Source: Gammaproteobacteria bacterium (GTDB taxonomy: Bacteria; Pseudomonadota; Gammaproteobacteria; Steroidobacterales; Woeseiaceae). Taken from it: a DNA stretch of 40,635 nucleotides. The notes under the pieces were generated by a model. It searched no databases. It was not told where the DNA came from and was given only the letters and a program-made list of their open reading frames with translations. Where the stretch lies: the NCBI GenBank assembly GCA_024639825.1, contig JAHEGH010000024.1, positions 1 through 40,635 of the forward strand, read 5' to 3'. This document shows, in pieces, positions 8,343 through 16,694 of this stretch (positions within the stretch are counted from its first letter, which is position 1; each line of letters begins with the position of its first letter). Position numbers and translations under genes: made by a program.

Positions 8343-8408
8343 AGTCGGCGTATCTTATCTCCTGCACCCGGCCGGGTCGCCCTTGATTTTGTGCTTGTCT
8401 TCCTCTCG

Positions 8409-9797
8409 TCAGGCGCTCTTTGCCAGTTTCTGACGCCATCCCGGATAGAGTCGATCGGCGTCGCCCTGGAAACTTTCGAAGGCGCGGGCGAATTCATGAT
8501 GGTCACGTGCAAATTCGATCGGATCGGCGCCGGCTCTCCAGCATTGCTCTGCCTGGCGCATCGAACGTGCGCCGGCAGCGCCGCCGTCGATGTGGCCATA
8601 AGACCCGCCGCCGGCTGTCATCACGACGTTTGAGTGCCCGAGGTTGTCGAAGAATCCGGGTATACGCAGTGCGTTCATACCACCGGAGATGATCGGGGTC
8701 GTTGGGTTCATGCCGTACCACTCCTGGTGGTAGTAAGGCCCGTCGGCGCTGTCGCGCTCCAGCATGTAGGCGGTGAACTTGTCGGATGCTTCGCCTTCCA
8801 TCTTGCCGAAACTCATCGTACCGGTATGAATGCCGGATGAGCCCTGAACACGTGCCATCTTGCAGTGCACGAATGCCGTGTAACCGCGCTGTGACTGCGG
8901 CGACGTTACGGCACCGTGACCGGCACGATGGTAGTGCAGGTACTGGCTTGGAAAGCGACGACGTGCCGTTGTGATCGCAGTCGGGCCTGCCACATAGCCA
9001 TCAACGAGGAACGCCACGTGGTCAGCGAGATCGGCGAATGTTTCCAGGATGTACTCGCCGCGCGCAATCATCTCGAACGGGTCGTCGGCCGTGATGTTTG
9101 CCGAGAAGAGTTTCGCTTCGCCGGTCTTGTCCTGCGCACGCCGCATAGCGTCCACTACCAGCGGAATCGTTTCCTTCATGGGCGCGAAGATCTGGTTACC
9201 CTGTGGTTCATCATTCTTGATGAAATCGCCGCCTTGCCAGAATTCGAAGCAGGCATCGGCGAACGGGCGCGGGCGCAGTCCGAGCTTGGGTTTCACGATG
9301 GTGCCGACAATGAATCCCCCGTCGATGTGCGGGCGACCGAGCACGCGCCACATGTCGGCAATCGTTGTAGACGGACCGTCAAACAGTCGCAGGTATTCAG
9401 GCGGGAAGTAGAAGTCGTGCATCTTCGCGTATTCAACGTCACCCATTCCCTGGTTGTTGCCGATCGCCAATGTCAGGAACGAGGCGATCATTGCGCGACC
9501 ATCGGTGATGTTGCGATCGAACAGGTCAACCGGGTAGGCAAGCTTGACGAGTTCCTTCGCTTCATCCACATGGTAGACGAGTGCGTCAACACCACGGGTA
9601 AATGCGTCGGTCGTCGATACCTCGACATTGGTTCCTGTTGAGGACTCGGCGGCGAAGTGGGCCGCCGTTTCGATGAAGTTGCCGAAACCGGGCTTCGGTT
9701 TCATGTGATAGGCGACGAGGACGTGCTGGCCCGCGGCAATGAGATCTTCCTCTTTGAGGTCCAGGTCTACGTAGCGATTGGATTGGTCGAGTGCCAT
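8409..9797 (-). CDS. cbbM: Ribulose-1,5-bisphosphate carboxylase/oxygenase, form II large subunit
   Basis: The 462-residue length and sequence are typical of form II RuBisCO. Visible active-site elements are the K169 region ([11 protein letters not shown]), the carbamylation site [14 protein letters not shown] with K194, D196 and E197 (R. rubrum numbering plus 3), the HRAGHGA His loop, and [11 protein letters not shown] and [13 protein letters not shown] phosphate-binding loops. It fixes CO2 onto RuBP in the cytoplasm and needs no small subunit. The start has a weak AAGGGA site upstream. It is divergent from cbbR with a 95-bp control region, and cbbP is encoded nearby in a separate unit. The usual activase genes cbbQ and cbbO are not found next to it. 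Confidence 0.98.
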   Translation of the reverse strand: MALDQSNRYVDLDLKEEDLIAAGQHVLVAYHMKPKPGFGNFIETAAHFAAESSTGTNVEVSTTDAFTRGVDALVYHVDEAKELVKLAYPVDLFDRNITDGRAMIASFLTLAIGNNQGMGDVEYAKMHDFYFPPEYLRLFDGPSTTIADMWRVLGRPHIDGGFIVGTIVKPKLGLRPRPFADACFEFWQGGDFIKNDEPQGNQIFAPMKETIPLVVDAMRRAQDKTGEAKLFSANITADDPFEMIARGEYILETFADLADHVAFLVDGYVAGPTAITTARRRFPSQYLHYHRAGHGAVTSPQSQRGYTAFVHCKMARVQGSSGIHTGTMSFGKMEGEASDKFTAYMLERDSADGPYYHQEWYGMNPTTPIISGGMNALRIPGFFDNLGHSNVVMTAGGGSYGHIDGGAAGARSMRQAEQCWRAGADPIEFARDHHEFARAFESFQGDADRLYPGWRQKLAKSA

Positions 9798-9813
9798 TTC
9801 TGATGTCCCTTAC

Positions 9814-9838
9814 TGGTTACTTGAAGCTACAGTAACCA
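9814..9838. promoter_or_regulatory. Inverted repeat in the cbbM leader
   Basis: A perfect 7-bp inverted repeat, TGGTTAC-N11-GTAACCA, lies 17-41 nt upstream of the cbbM start. It could be an operator or an RNA hairpin in the 5' leader; its position so close to the coding start is more consistent with repression or leader structure than with activator binding. Confidence 0.5.
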
Positions 9839-9868
9839 ATGGCCTATCATAAGAAAATTCAATTATTG

Positions 9869-9883
9869 TTATCAGAAAGATAA
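9869..9883. promoter_or_regulatory. Probable CbbR operator between cbbM and cbbR
   Basis: The 15-bp palindrome TTATC-AGAAA-GATAA contains the T-N11-A core expected for LysR-type regulators. It lies 72 nt upstream of cbbM and ends 9 nt before cbbR, so it could serve both CbbR autoregulation and cbbM activation. A near-identical sequence, in the same orientation relative to the regulated gene, occurs upstream of cbbP at 12456-12470 (14 of 16 bases shared when the following G is included). Confidence 0.65.
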
Positions 9884-9892
9884 GGAACGCTT

Positions 9893-10795
9893 ATGCACCT
9901 GACGCTACGCCAGCTGCAGTGTTTTTCGGCCGTTGCCAGGAACCTTAGCTACACGAAAGCTGCCGAAGAACTCCATTTGACCCAGCCCGCCGTATCCATG
10001 CAGATTCGGCTGCTCGAACAGCAGGCGGGCCTTGCATTGACCGAGCAATTTGGCAAACAGGTGCACCTGACAGAGGCGGGCGAGGAGGTTTATCGCTACG
10101 CCCGCTCGATCCTGCAGCAGGTGGCCGAAATGGACGATGTCCTCGACAAGCTCAAGGGATTCGCTGGAGGACGCCTCAAGATTGCCGCGATCTCATCGGC
10201 AAACTACTTTGCGCCCAGGTTGCTGGGCACGTTCCACCAGCGGTTTCCGGATGTCAGTGTCAGCATGGATGTCACGAACCAGAAAGCCGTCCTCAAACGG
10301 GTTATCGATAACGAAGTCGATATGGCGATCATGGGGCAGCCGCCGAAAGACTCGCAGGTCCAGGCAATCGCATTCATGGAGAATCCCCTCGTTATCGTCG
10401 CACCACCGGAACACCGCCTGGCGCAACGCAAACGCATTGCGCTCAAGGAGCTGGAGCAAGAGGTGTTCCTTGTACGAGAGCCGGGGTCGGGGACGCGCGG
10501 CGCGATGGAGCGTTTCTTCCGTGAGCAGAAGCTAAAGCTGACCACGGGTATGGGCATGGGCAGCCTGTCGAGCATCAAGCAGGGCGTGCAGGCCGGCCTG
10601 GGTCTCGCGTTACTGCCGCGAGATGCGGTGCGCGTGGAACTTCAGATCGGCCGCCTGGTGGAGCTGAAAGTGAAGGGGCTGCCGATCAAGCGCCACTGGC
10701 ATGTTGTGTTGCACAAGGGCAAGCGCCTGTCCCTCGCGGCTGAGGAATTCAAGAACCTGCTAATCAACGAAGCGGTGAGCTTGCTGGGTCACTAG
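9893..10795 (+). CDS. cbbR: LysR-type regulator of Calvin-cycle genes
   Basis: A 300-residue protein with an N-terminal winged helix-turn-helix (MHLTLRQLQCFSAVARNLSY, then TKAAEELHLTQPAVSMQIRLLE) and a C-terminal LysR substrate-binding domain (from about residue 92). It is divergent from cbbM and is followed by cbbZ/cbbP, the normal place for CbbR, which activates cbb operons in response to metabolites such as RuBP or NADPH. The start is supported by AAGGA at 9882-9886, 6 nt upstream, directly adjoining the palindromic site. It converges with the phosphatase gene, overlapping it by 4 bp. Confidence 0.93.
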   Translation: MHLTLRQLQCFSAVARNLSYTKAAEELHLTQPAVSMQIRLLEQQAGLALTEQFGKQVHLTEAGEEVYRYARSILQQVAEMDDVLDKLKGFAGGRLKIAAISSANYFAPRLLGTFHQRFPDVSVSMDVTNQKAVLKRVIDNEVDMAIMGQPPKDSQVQAIAFMENPLVIVAPPEHRLAQRKRIALKELEQEVFLVREPGSGTRGAMERFFREQKLKLTTGMGMGSLSSIKQGVQAGLGLALLPRDAVRVELQIGRLVELKVKGLPIKRHWHVVLHKGKRLSLAAEEFKNLLINEAVSLLGH

Positions 10796-11472
10796 GCGGA
10801 ACGTGCCAGCGGGCCGGGCCGCACCAGGTCGGCAACGGAATCGATGACCGCGTCGGCGCCGAGCTGGCTCGCAGCGCGAATTGTGTAGCCGTAGTTGACC
10901 AGCATCACCGGTACGCCGGCGTTTTTCGCCGTGATGACGTCGGTCTCACTGTCACCAACATACAATGCGTCACCCGGTAGAACCCCGAGGCGTTCAATGA
11001 TGCGCAGGAGAGGTGTCGGGTCCGGTTTCCGCGGCAGACCTTCCCCGGATCCGAGGATTTCGTCGAAATATTCATCCAGCGAGAAGTTTCGCACCAACAT
11101 GCGACACAGGTCGTCCGGCTTGTTGCTGCACAGTCCCACACGTATGCCCGCTTTGTGCAGCGTTTGCAGCGTACTCTCTACGCCACTAAACAGTTTTGTG
11201 TTCCGGGTTCCCTGGGTCATGTACTCCCGGTGAAATGAACTGGTCAGCCTGGTGACCAGGTCATGTCTGGTTTCGACGTGAAGCCGGTGTAACGCGCGTT
11301 CGACCAGGAGTCGTGGCCCACCGCCGATCATCAGGCGAACGCTGTTGACGTCGATTGGGGGCAGGTTTTCGCGGGCGAGCGCGGCTACCAGCGCTTCGCG
11401 AATATCTGCAGCGGTATCGGCCAGGGTGCCGTCGAGATCGAATACGACAGCGCTGTAGCCACCGGCGATCAT
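10792..11472 (-). CDS. cbbZ: Phosphoglycolate phosphatase (HAD family)
   Basis: A 226-residue HAD-superfamily phosphatase. Motif I is FDLDGTLADT (nucleophile and acid/base Asp near residues 11 and 13), motif II lies at CSNK, motif III at the Lys of RKPDPTPLL, and motif IV at YVGDSETDV. The Gph/CbbZ family hydrolyses 2-phosphoglycolate, the product of RuBisCO oxygenation. The ATG overlaps the stop of cbbP by 4 nt (ATGA), so it is translationally coupled to phosphoribulokinase, which strongly supports the photorespiratory-salvage role. It is cytoplasmic. Confidence 0.9.
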   Translation of the reverse strand: MIAGGYSAVVFDLDGTLADTAADIREALVAALARENLPPIDVNSVRLMIGGGPRLLVERALHRLHVETRHDLVTRLTSSFHREYMTQGTRNTKLFSGVESTLQTLHKAGIRVGLCSNKPDDLCRMLVRNFSLDEYFDEILGSGEGLPRKPDPTPLLRIIERLGVLPGDALYVGDSETDVITAKNAGVPVMLVNYGYTIRAASQLGADAVIDSVADLVRPGPLARSA

Positions 11473-12359
11473 GCGACCAGCCTCGTTTCGATCCTACTTT
11501 CATCGACCATGTGCTTGAGGATCGGCATGAGGATCAGCTCCATGGCGAGCAGCATCTTACCGCCCGGCACGACGATCGTGTTGCGCCGGGAGATGAACGA
11601 CTTGTCGATCATGGCCAGCAGGTAGGGGAAGTCGATCTCGAACTTGGTGGGATCCCGGAAGCGAATGACGACAAAACTCTCGTCTGGTGTTGGTACATCG
11701 CGCGCAATAAAGGGATTGGATGTGTCTACCGTGGGCACGCGCTGGAAGTTTATATCCGTGCGTGAGAACTGCGGCGTGATGTGTTTGACGTAGTCTTCCA
11801 TGCGCCGCAGGATCGTCTGCGTGACGTCGCTTTCGTCATAACCGCGGTGGCTTGTATCGCGATGAATTTTCTGGATCCATTCGAGATTTACGATAGGAAC
11901 GACGCCGATCAGCAGGTCGGCATACTGGGCGACATCGCATTCGTCGGTGACGATCGCGCCGTGCAGGCCTTCGTACAACAACATGTCGGTGTCTGCCGGC
12001 AAATCCTGCCAGTTGGTAAACGTACCTGCCTTCGTAGCGTACTGCTTCGCCTCGATTTCATTATGAACGTAATAACGCCGCTTGCCGCCCCCGGTCTCAC
12101 CGTAATGCTTGAACAGCTGCCCGAGGTCGCACAGCAGGTTGGCTTCGGGTCCAAAGTGACTGATGTTCTCACCCCGTTGCGTGGCATCAGCGACTGCGGC
12201 TCGCATCTCGTCCCGGCTGTACCTGTGAAAGCTGTCGCCCTCGATGATGCCAGCCGTCAAACCAAGGCGCCTGAAGATATGTTCGAACGCCGTTTTTACG
12301 GTCGTGGTGCCTGCGCCGGACGAGCCGGTTACCGCAACTACCGGGTGCTGCTTGGACAT
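11469..12359 (-). CDS. cbbP: Phosphoribulokinase
   Basis: A 296-residue protein matching the proteobacterial CbbP class in length. It has a P-loop at residues 12-20 (GSSGAGTTT), then EGDSFHRYSRDEM and ENISHFGPEANLL, the acidic and substrate-binding segments typical of the family, and LLYEGLHGA, a Walker B-like region. It phosphorylates ribulose-5-phosphate with ATP to make RuBP for RuBisCO. It is the first gene of the cbbP-cbbZ unit. The 124-bp upstream gap is AT-rich and holds a palindrome shared with the cbbM promoter, consistent with joint CbbR control. Confidence 0.95.
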   Translation of the reverse strand: MSKQHPVVAVTGSSGAGTTTVKTAFEHIFRRLGLTAGIIEGDSFHRYSRDEMRAAVADATQRGENISHFGPEANLLCDLGQLFKHYGETGGGKRRYYVHNEIEAKQYATKAGTFTNWQDLPADTDMLLYEGLHGAIVTDECDVAQYADLLIGVVPIVNLEWIQKIHRDTSHRGYDESDVTQTILRRMEDYVKHITPQFSRTDINFQRVPTVDTSNPFIARDVPTPDESFVVIRFRDPTKFEIDFPYLLAMIDKSFISRRNTIVVPGGKMLLAMELILMPILKHMVDESRIETRLVA

Positions 12360-12455
12360 TCTGCGTTCTCCCTGATGGCAAGTGGCCCGGCCAGACTCGG
12401 CAGGCCCTTTCAGGGCAAGTTAGCAGTAACTAAGATAATTAAAATTAAATATTAT

Positions 12456-12470
12456 TTATCAAAACGATAA
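12456..12470. promoter_or_regulatory. Probable CbbR operator upstream of cbbP
   Basis: The 15-bp palindrome TTATC-AAAAC-GATAA lies 97 nt upstream of the cbbP start in an AT-rich stretch (12430-12480). It matches the site between cbbM and cbbR (9869-9883) in both half-sites, spacing and the flanking G. A partial additional GATAA lies at 12434-12438. CbbR as the binding protein is inferred from location. Confidence 0.65.
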
Positions 12471-12483
12471 GTAAAAGCTTATA

Positions 12484-13758
12484 TTATTGTTTGTAGACTT
12501 TTCCGCCTTTCATAACAAAGTCGACATCGAGGAGTTCCTCGATGTTCTCTAGCGGTGAGTTGTCAACGGCGATCAGGTCCGCGAACTTGCCGGTTTCGAT
12601 CGTGCCGATGGCGTCGCTCATATCGATCAGGTCGGCCGCATTGATCGTCGCGGCGACAATGACCTCCATCTCGGTCATTCCGGCCGTCACCATGAGGACG
12701 GCTTCCTGCGCATTGGTCCCGTGCGGCGAAATGCCGCTGTCGGTGCCATAGGCGACGTTGACGCCGGCCTTGTGAGCCTTCGCAAAATTGCCTGCCATGT
12801 CATTGCCTACCCGGATTGCCTTGTCCTTGACGGTCTGGGGCATAAAATCGGCTTCCAGCGCCATCGAGGCAACCGTCTTGCCAGCGAGCAATGTGGGCAC
12901 CAGGTAGGCGCCGGTTTCCCGGAACAGCTTGATCGCGCGGGGGCCAGTGTAGGTGCCATGTTCAATGCTGGCTACGCCGGCTTCGAGAGCCGCGATAATG
13001 CCGTCCTCCTCATGAGCATGTGACGCAACTTTGCGGCCCATGCGTTCGGCGGCACGCACGACCTCGCGGAGTTCGTCCATCTCCATTTGCTGGCCCGTGC
13101 CGGTGGCACGCTCGGTCATGACGCCACCCGTCGACGTAATCTTGATGAGATCGGCGCCGTACTTGATAACGTTGCGTGTCGCGCGACGGCAGTCGTAGGG
13201 CCCATCGCAGACATTGGGTGATGTCATCATTTCCATGAGATCAGGGCTGACACCGCTGATATCAGCGTGACCGCCCGTGATCCCTACACCACCGGCAGCG
13301 ATGATACGTGGCCCGTCAATCCAGCCGTTATTGATCGCATCGCGCATGGCGTACATTTCCTGCGATGACGAGCCAACATCGCGTACCGTCGTAAATCCGG
13401 CCTTAAGCGTGTTCATTGCATAGTAAACACTGCGCATCTGCATGAGCTGGTTGGACATCTTGAGTGCGTCACGGTCGTTATCGGGTCCCAACTGGCCCTG
13501 CAGGTGCACATGCATGTCCATGAGCCCCGGCAAGACAAACTTGTCGGACAGATCGATGACGGTAGCGTCTTCCGCTGCAACGAAACCTTTCTGGACGCCG
13601 GTGATCCTGCCGTCCTCGACAATGACGGTCATGTTGGTCGACGGTTCTTTACCCGGAACAGCAAGCAGCTGGCCGGCATGAATAAGCGTGACATCCGCTG
13701 CGGCATGACCGGCGAGAAAAAGCAGGATGACAGATACGATAAGGGCTGGCCGATGCAT
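12484..13758 (-). CDS. Exported metal-dependent amidohydrolase (imidazolonepropionase/prolidase-like)
   Basis: A 424-residue protein with a signal peptide (ALIVSVILLFLAGHAAA). The TIM-barrel amidohydrolase metal set is visible: H83 and H85 in DMHVHLQG, K206 in DLIKITSTGG (bridging, carboxylated in the family), H247/H249 in SHAHEE, H267 in IEHGTY, and D340 in YGTDSG. It belongs to the COG1228-type enzymes, several of which hydrolyse Xaa-Pro or similar dipeptides. The substrate is unknown; a periplasmic peptidase role is plausible. It ends 125 bp before the cbbP start and is unrelated by function to its neighbours. Confidence 0.85.
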   Translation of the reverse strand: MHRPALIVSVILLFLAGHAAADVTLIHAGQLLAVPGKEPSTNMTVIVEDGRITGVQKGFVAAEDATVIDLSDKFVLPGLMDMHVHLQGQLGPDNDRDALKMSNQLMQMRSVYYAMNTLKAGFTTVRDVGSSSQEMYAMRDAINNGWIDGPRIIAAGGVGITGGHADISGVSPDLMEMMTSPNVCDGPYDCRRATRNVIKYGADLIKITSTGGVMTERATGTGQQMEMDELREVVRAAERMGRKVASHAHEEDGIIAALEAGVASIEHGTYTGPRAIKLFRETGAYLVPTLLAGKTVASMALEADFMPQTVKDKAIRVGNDMAGNFAKAHKAGVNVAYGTDSGISPHGTNAQEAVLMVTAGMTEMEVIVAATINAADLIDMSDAIGTIETGKFADLIAVDNSPLENIEELLDVDFVMKGGKVYKQ

Positions 13759-13837
13759 TATTAAAGGCTCCTGGGTTCTTTACAATTATGGTGCGGCGCA
13801 ATTTGCGACCGCTGCGAACTTACCACATGCGACAGGA

Positions 13838-14431
13838 TCAGTAACTGCCGTAGTAGTGCGCGAGTGCCTCGACGTCGCCCTCATCGAGGAACGAGATCTT
13901 CTCTTTCATCTCGTCGAGAAGGTTTTCACGAGATCCGGATATGTAGGACTCCAACGCATAGCTGAGGTAGTCGGCGCGCTGGCCATGGAGCGGCGGCCCG
14001 AGCACTTCAGCGGCATTCGGATCGTCCGGTGGCAAGTGGCAGCGGGCACATAACCTTTTGTGTATCGGCTCGCCAAGAGCCGCGAGCGCAGCATCGATGT
14101 CTTCGTTAAGCGAGGGCCTGTCGATGGCCGCATAGTATTCGGCGAGATCGGCAACATTGTCATCGGTCAGCAGCGCGGCGGTCTCGCACATGACCGGTTC
14201 CTCGAGGCACTGGCGTGCACCGTCCTTGTAAGCGTAAAGCGCTTCCTCGATGTGCACGGCCGGCATGCCGGCGATGACCGGAACAATACGTTTACCGACG
14301 CCGGAGCCGTCTTCAGCATGGCAGACCTTACAGGCCTCCACGATCGCCGGTGCAGCGGTCGCCAGCGGGGCCAGCGAAAGCAGGCCGACACCCAGCGCCA
14401 GATGCAGGTATTTCCGAGCGAGATCAGACAT
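13838..14431 (-). CDS. Dihaem cytochrome c, c4-like, periplasmic
   Basis: The start chosen is ATG 14431 (MSDLARKYLHLALG), with GGAG about 7 nt upstream; the frame also allows 14452. The signal peptide is followed by two c-type domains, CKVCH and CARCH, each in a class I setting. About 197 residues is the usual size of cytochrome c4. Two additional cysteines lie between the haem sites (ARQC...VMC) and may form a disulphide. The C-terminus (MKEKISFLDEGDVEALAHYYGS) is clearly related to the cytochrome encoded at 30282-30890. It is a soluble periplasmic electron carrier, divergent from the hyp operon. Its partner is unknown. Confidence 0.88.
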   Translation of the reverse strand: MSDLARKYLHLALGVGLLSLAPLATAAPAIVEACKVCHAEDGSGVGKRIVPVIAGMPAVHIEEALYAYKDGARQCLEEPVMCETAALLTDDNVADLAEYYAAIDRPSLNEDIDAALAALGEPIHKRLCARCHLPPDDPNAAEVLGPPLHGQRADYLSYALESYISGSRENLLDEMKEKISFLDEGDVEALAHYYGSY

Positions 14432-14545
14432 TTCGTTCTCCACCGTAAGCACTTTTACTTACCGTCGCGTTGCATGCCACGCTGCCAATCAGCGTCCGCA
14501 TTTAATATATTAGCTTTACGTGATATGCAATCTCGGAGTACCCCT
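14432..14545. promoter_or_regulatory. Divergent promoter region, c4-like cytochrome and hyp operon
   Basis: This 114-bp gap contains an AT-rich stretch with the perfect palindrome TAATATATTA (14503-14512). The hypC ribosome site (GGAG at 14534-14537) lies at its right end. No convincing sigma-70 or sigma-54 promoter could be assigned by eye. Confidence 0.35.
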
Positions 14546-14770
14546 ATGTGCCTTGCTGTACCAATGAAAATAACCGCGATTGACGGTTTTCAGTGTACCT
14601 GTGAGGCCAAGGGAATCGAGCGCGAAGTTAGTCTGTTCATGCTACAGCATGAACAAATCGAACTCGGCGATCACGTCCTCGTTCACGTCGGCTATGCTAT
14701 CCAAAAAGTTTCGGAAGAAGAGGCGGCCGATTCGTGGGCTTTATTTGACGAGGTGCTGGCCGAAATCTGA
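14546..14770 (+). CDS. hypC: [NiFe]-hydrogenase maturation chaperone HypC
   Basis: A 74-residue protein beginning MCLAVPMKI, the hallmark of HypC, with the essential Cys2. The rest (EREVSLFML...GDHVLVHVGYAIQKVSEEEA) is the OB-like fold. HypC works with HypD to carry the Fe(CN)2CO group to the hydrogenase large subunit. The start is fixed by the MC N-terminus and by GGAG at 14534-14537. It is first in the hypCBDFE operon, with 23 bp to hypB. Confidence 0.95.
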   Translation: MCLAVPMKITAIDGFQCTCEAKGIEREVSLFMLQHEQIELGDHVLVHVGYAIQKVSEEEAADSWALFDEVLAEI

Positions 14771-14793
14771 TCCACTGTAGCAGGAGAAAGACC

Positions 14794-15567
14794 ATGTGCG
14801 ACACCTGTGGCTGCAACGTGACACCCGGCAACGAACATCTGGTGGCAGCCGGTGGCCATCTTGCGACAACCTCCACCGGCCATGAGTCGGTTGAGGTGCT
14901 CAAGGGGTTGCTGGACGCGAACGATCACCAGGCCGGCCACAACCGCGAACACTTTGCCCGGCACCGCACACTGGCAGTAAATCTCATGTCCTCCCCTGGC
15001 GCCGGCAAGACGGCGTTACTGGAGGCGACGGCTGACGCGCTGGGCGACGACCTGAAAATCGCCGTTATCGAGGGAGATCTCGAGACTGAGAATGACGCCG
15101 AACGCATTCGGCAAAAAGGCGTGCCGGCCGTGCAAATCAGCACGGGCAGCGCCTGCCATCTCGATGCTCACATGGTGCATGCGGCTCTGCATGAGCTGGA
15201 TATCGATGACCTCGACATCATCTTCATAGAAAATGTGGGCAACCTGGTTTGTCCGGCGAGCTTCGATCTTGGGCAGCATCTGAACGTCACATTGCTGTCC
15301 ACGCCCGAGGGCCACGACAAGCCGGCAAAGTACCCGGTCATGTTCCGGGCTTCCGACCTTGTGCTGATCACCAAATCAGACCTGCTGGAGGTTCTCGATG
15401 ACTTTGACCCCGTCTACGCCGAACACTGCCTGCGCCAGCTTGCCAATACCGCACCATTGCTTGAGATTTCTGCCCGCAAAGGTGACGGCATGGAGTACTG
15501 GCTGGCCTGGCTGAGATCGGAACTTGCGCGCGTCCGGCGGGCAGACGCGGCTGTCGGAGCCGCTTGA
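14794..15567 (+). CDS. hypB: Hydrogenase/nickel incorporation GTPase HypB
   Basis: A 257-residue protein. The N-terminal CXXCGC nickel site is intact (MCDTCGC, C2, C5, C7). The G domain has the Walker A SSPGAGKT (66-73), a VIEGDLETENDAERI switch segment, the metal-site Cys/His in STGSACHLDAHMVH, and ITKSD for guanine recognition. The N-terminal linker has scattered histidines but no long His tract. HypB delivers Ni with HypA using GTP. It is second in the hyp operon; its stop overlaps the hypD start by 1 nt. Confidence 0.96.
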   Translation: MCDTCGCNVTPGNEHLVAAGGHLATTSTGHESVEVLKGLLDANDHQAGHNREHFARHRTLAVNLMSSPGAGKTALLEATADALGDDLKIAVIEGDLETENDAERIRQKGVPAVQISTGSACHLDAHMVHAALHELDIDDLDIIFIENVGNLVCPASFDLGQHLNVTLLSTPEGHDKPAKYPVMFRASDLVLITKSDLLEVLDDFDPVYAEHCLRQLANTAPLLEISARKGDGMEYWLAWLRSELARVRRADAAVGAA

Positions 15568-16694
15568 TGGCCAGGCGTGCCGCAGACTGGTTGCAGGATC
15601 TGCAGGGTCTTGGCATCGACAAGCCCCTGCGCATCATGAATGTTTGCGGTGGGCACGAGCGATCCATCTCGATCGCGGGTTTGCGCACGGTGATTCCTGA
15701 CAATGTTGAGCTTGTACCCGGACCCGGCTGCCCGGTCTGTATTTGCCCCGAAGAAGACGTCTACGAGGCCATTCAACTCGCGCTCAACGAAGATATAACG
15801 CTCGTCGCATTCGGTGACATGCTCAGGGTTCCGGTTAACGTGCCGAAACGCGAGCCGCGCTCGCTGGAGCAGGCAAAAGCCGCAGGTGCGGATATTCGGC
15901 CGATCGCATCGCCGACAGAAGCCGTTCGCATTGCCGCCGCAGATCCGAGCCGGACCGTTGTGTTTTTCGCAGCCGGCTTCGAAACAACCACCGCCCCGGT
16001 TGCCTCCATGCTTGCGGAAGGTGTGCCTGACAATCTGCTCGTCCTGTTATCAGGGCGCCTGACCTGGCCAGCCGTGGCGATGTTGCTGAACTCAGGTACA
16101 CCGGGTTTTGATGCGCTCATCGCCCCGGGACACGTATCTACCGTGATGGGGCCCGAAGAGTGGGAATTCGTTGTTGCGGACCACGACATTCCTGCCGCCG
16201 TGGCCGGCTTTACACCGGACTCGCTGCTAGCCGCAATGTACTCGGTTCTGCGCCAGCTGCGCGATGGAAAACACTTTCTGGATAACTGCTACCCGGAGGT
16301 TGTGCGACCTGGTGGTAACGTCGAAGCACGCCGGCAGCTACAGGATGTCATGGAAGTCGTCGATGCGAACTGGCGCGGTATTGGCATTATCCCGAAGTCC
16401 GGGTATGCACTGCGCGAGGCCTACGCGGCACACGACGCGCGCAAACGGTTCAAATCCTATGCTGATGAATCGAGGAAACGCGTAGGTGAAATGCCCCCCG
16501 GCTGCGACTGCGCACAGGTGGTGCTCGGGAAGATCTATCCGAACCAGTGCCGTTTGTATGGACGCGGCTGCACGCCGCGCAAACCGATAGGGCCGTGCAT
16601 GGTGTCCGACGAGGGCGCCTGCCGGATCTGGTGGTCGTCCGGTATGCGGGAGAACGAGTGGGACGGCCGCAACAAAGGCGCTGCGAGTGGCTGA
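15567..16694 (+). CDS. hypD: Hydrogenase maturation protein HypD
   Basis: A 375-residue protein; I use ATG 15567 (TGATG overlap with the hypB stop), though an in-frame TTG lies one codon earlier. Functional elements are MNVCGGHE with C27, the redox pair PGPGCPVC (C55, C58), and GFETTTAP. The C-terminal cysteine-rich [4Fe-4S] region includes PPGCDCAQ, PNQCRLYGRGC and GPCMVSDEGAC. HypD assembles the Fe(CN)2CO moiety with HypC and HypE. It overlaps the hypF start by 8 nt. Confidence 0.96.
   Translation: MARRAADWLQDLQGLGIDKPLRIMNVCGGHERSISIAGLRTVIPDNVELVPGPGCPVCICPEEDVYEAIQLALNEDITLVAFGDMLRVPVNVPKREPRSLEQAKAAGADIRPIASPTEAVRIAAADPSRTVVFFAAGFETTTAPVASMLAEGVPDNLLVLLSGRLTWPAVAMLLNSGTPGFDALIAPGHVSTVMGPEEWEFVVADHDIPAAVAGFTPDSLLAAMYSVLRQLRDGKHFLDNCYPEVVRPGGNVEARRQLQDVMEVVDANWRGIGIIPKSGYALREAYAAHDARKRFKSYADESRKRVGEMPPGCDCAQVVLGKIYPNQCRLYGRGCTPRKPIGPCMVSDEGACRIWWSSGMRENEWDGRNKGAASG

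Noticed and set aside
8366-8377. ACCCGGCCGGGT palindrome after cbbM
   Set aside because: A terminator was considered but there is no U-tract on the transcribed (minus) strand and the stem has almost no loop.
14468-14490. Sigma-54-like sequence (TTGGCAGCGTGGCATGCAA on the minus strand) near the hyp operon
   Set aside because: The GG to GC spacing is 11 rather than 10 nt and it faces the cytochrome gene, so it does not fit a -24/-12 promoter for hyp.
14060-14545. In-frame extension upstream of hypC
   Set aside because: HypC must begin MCLA at 14546; the extension overlaps the divergent cytochrome gene and is its shadow.
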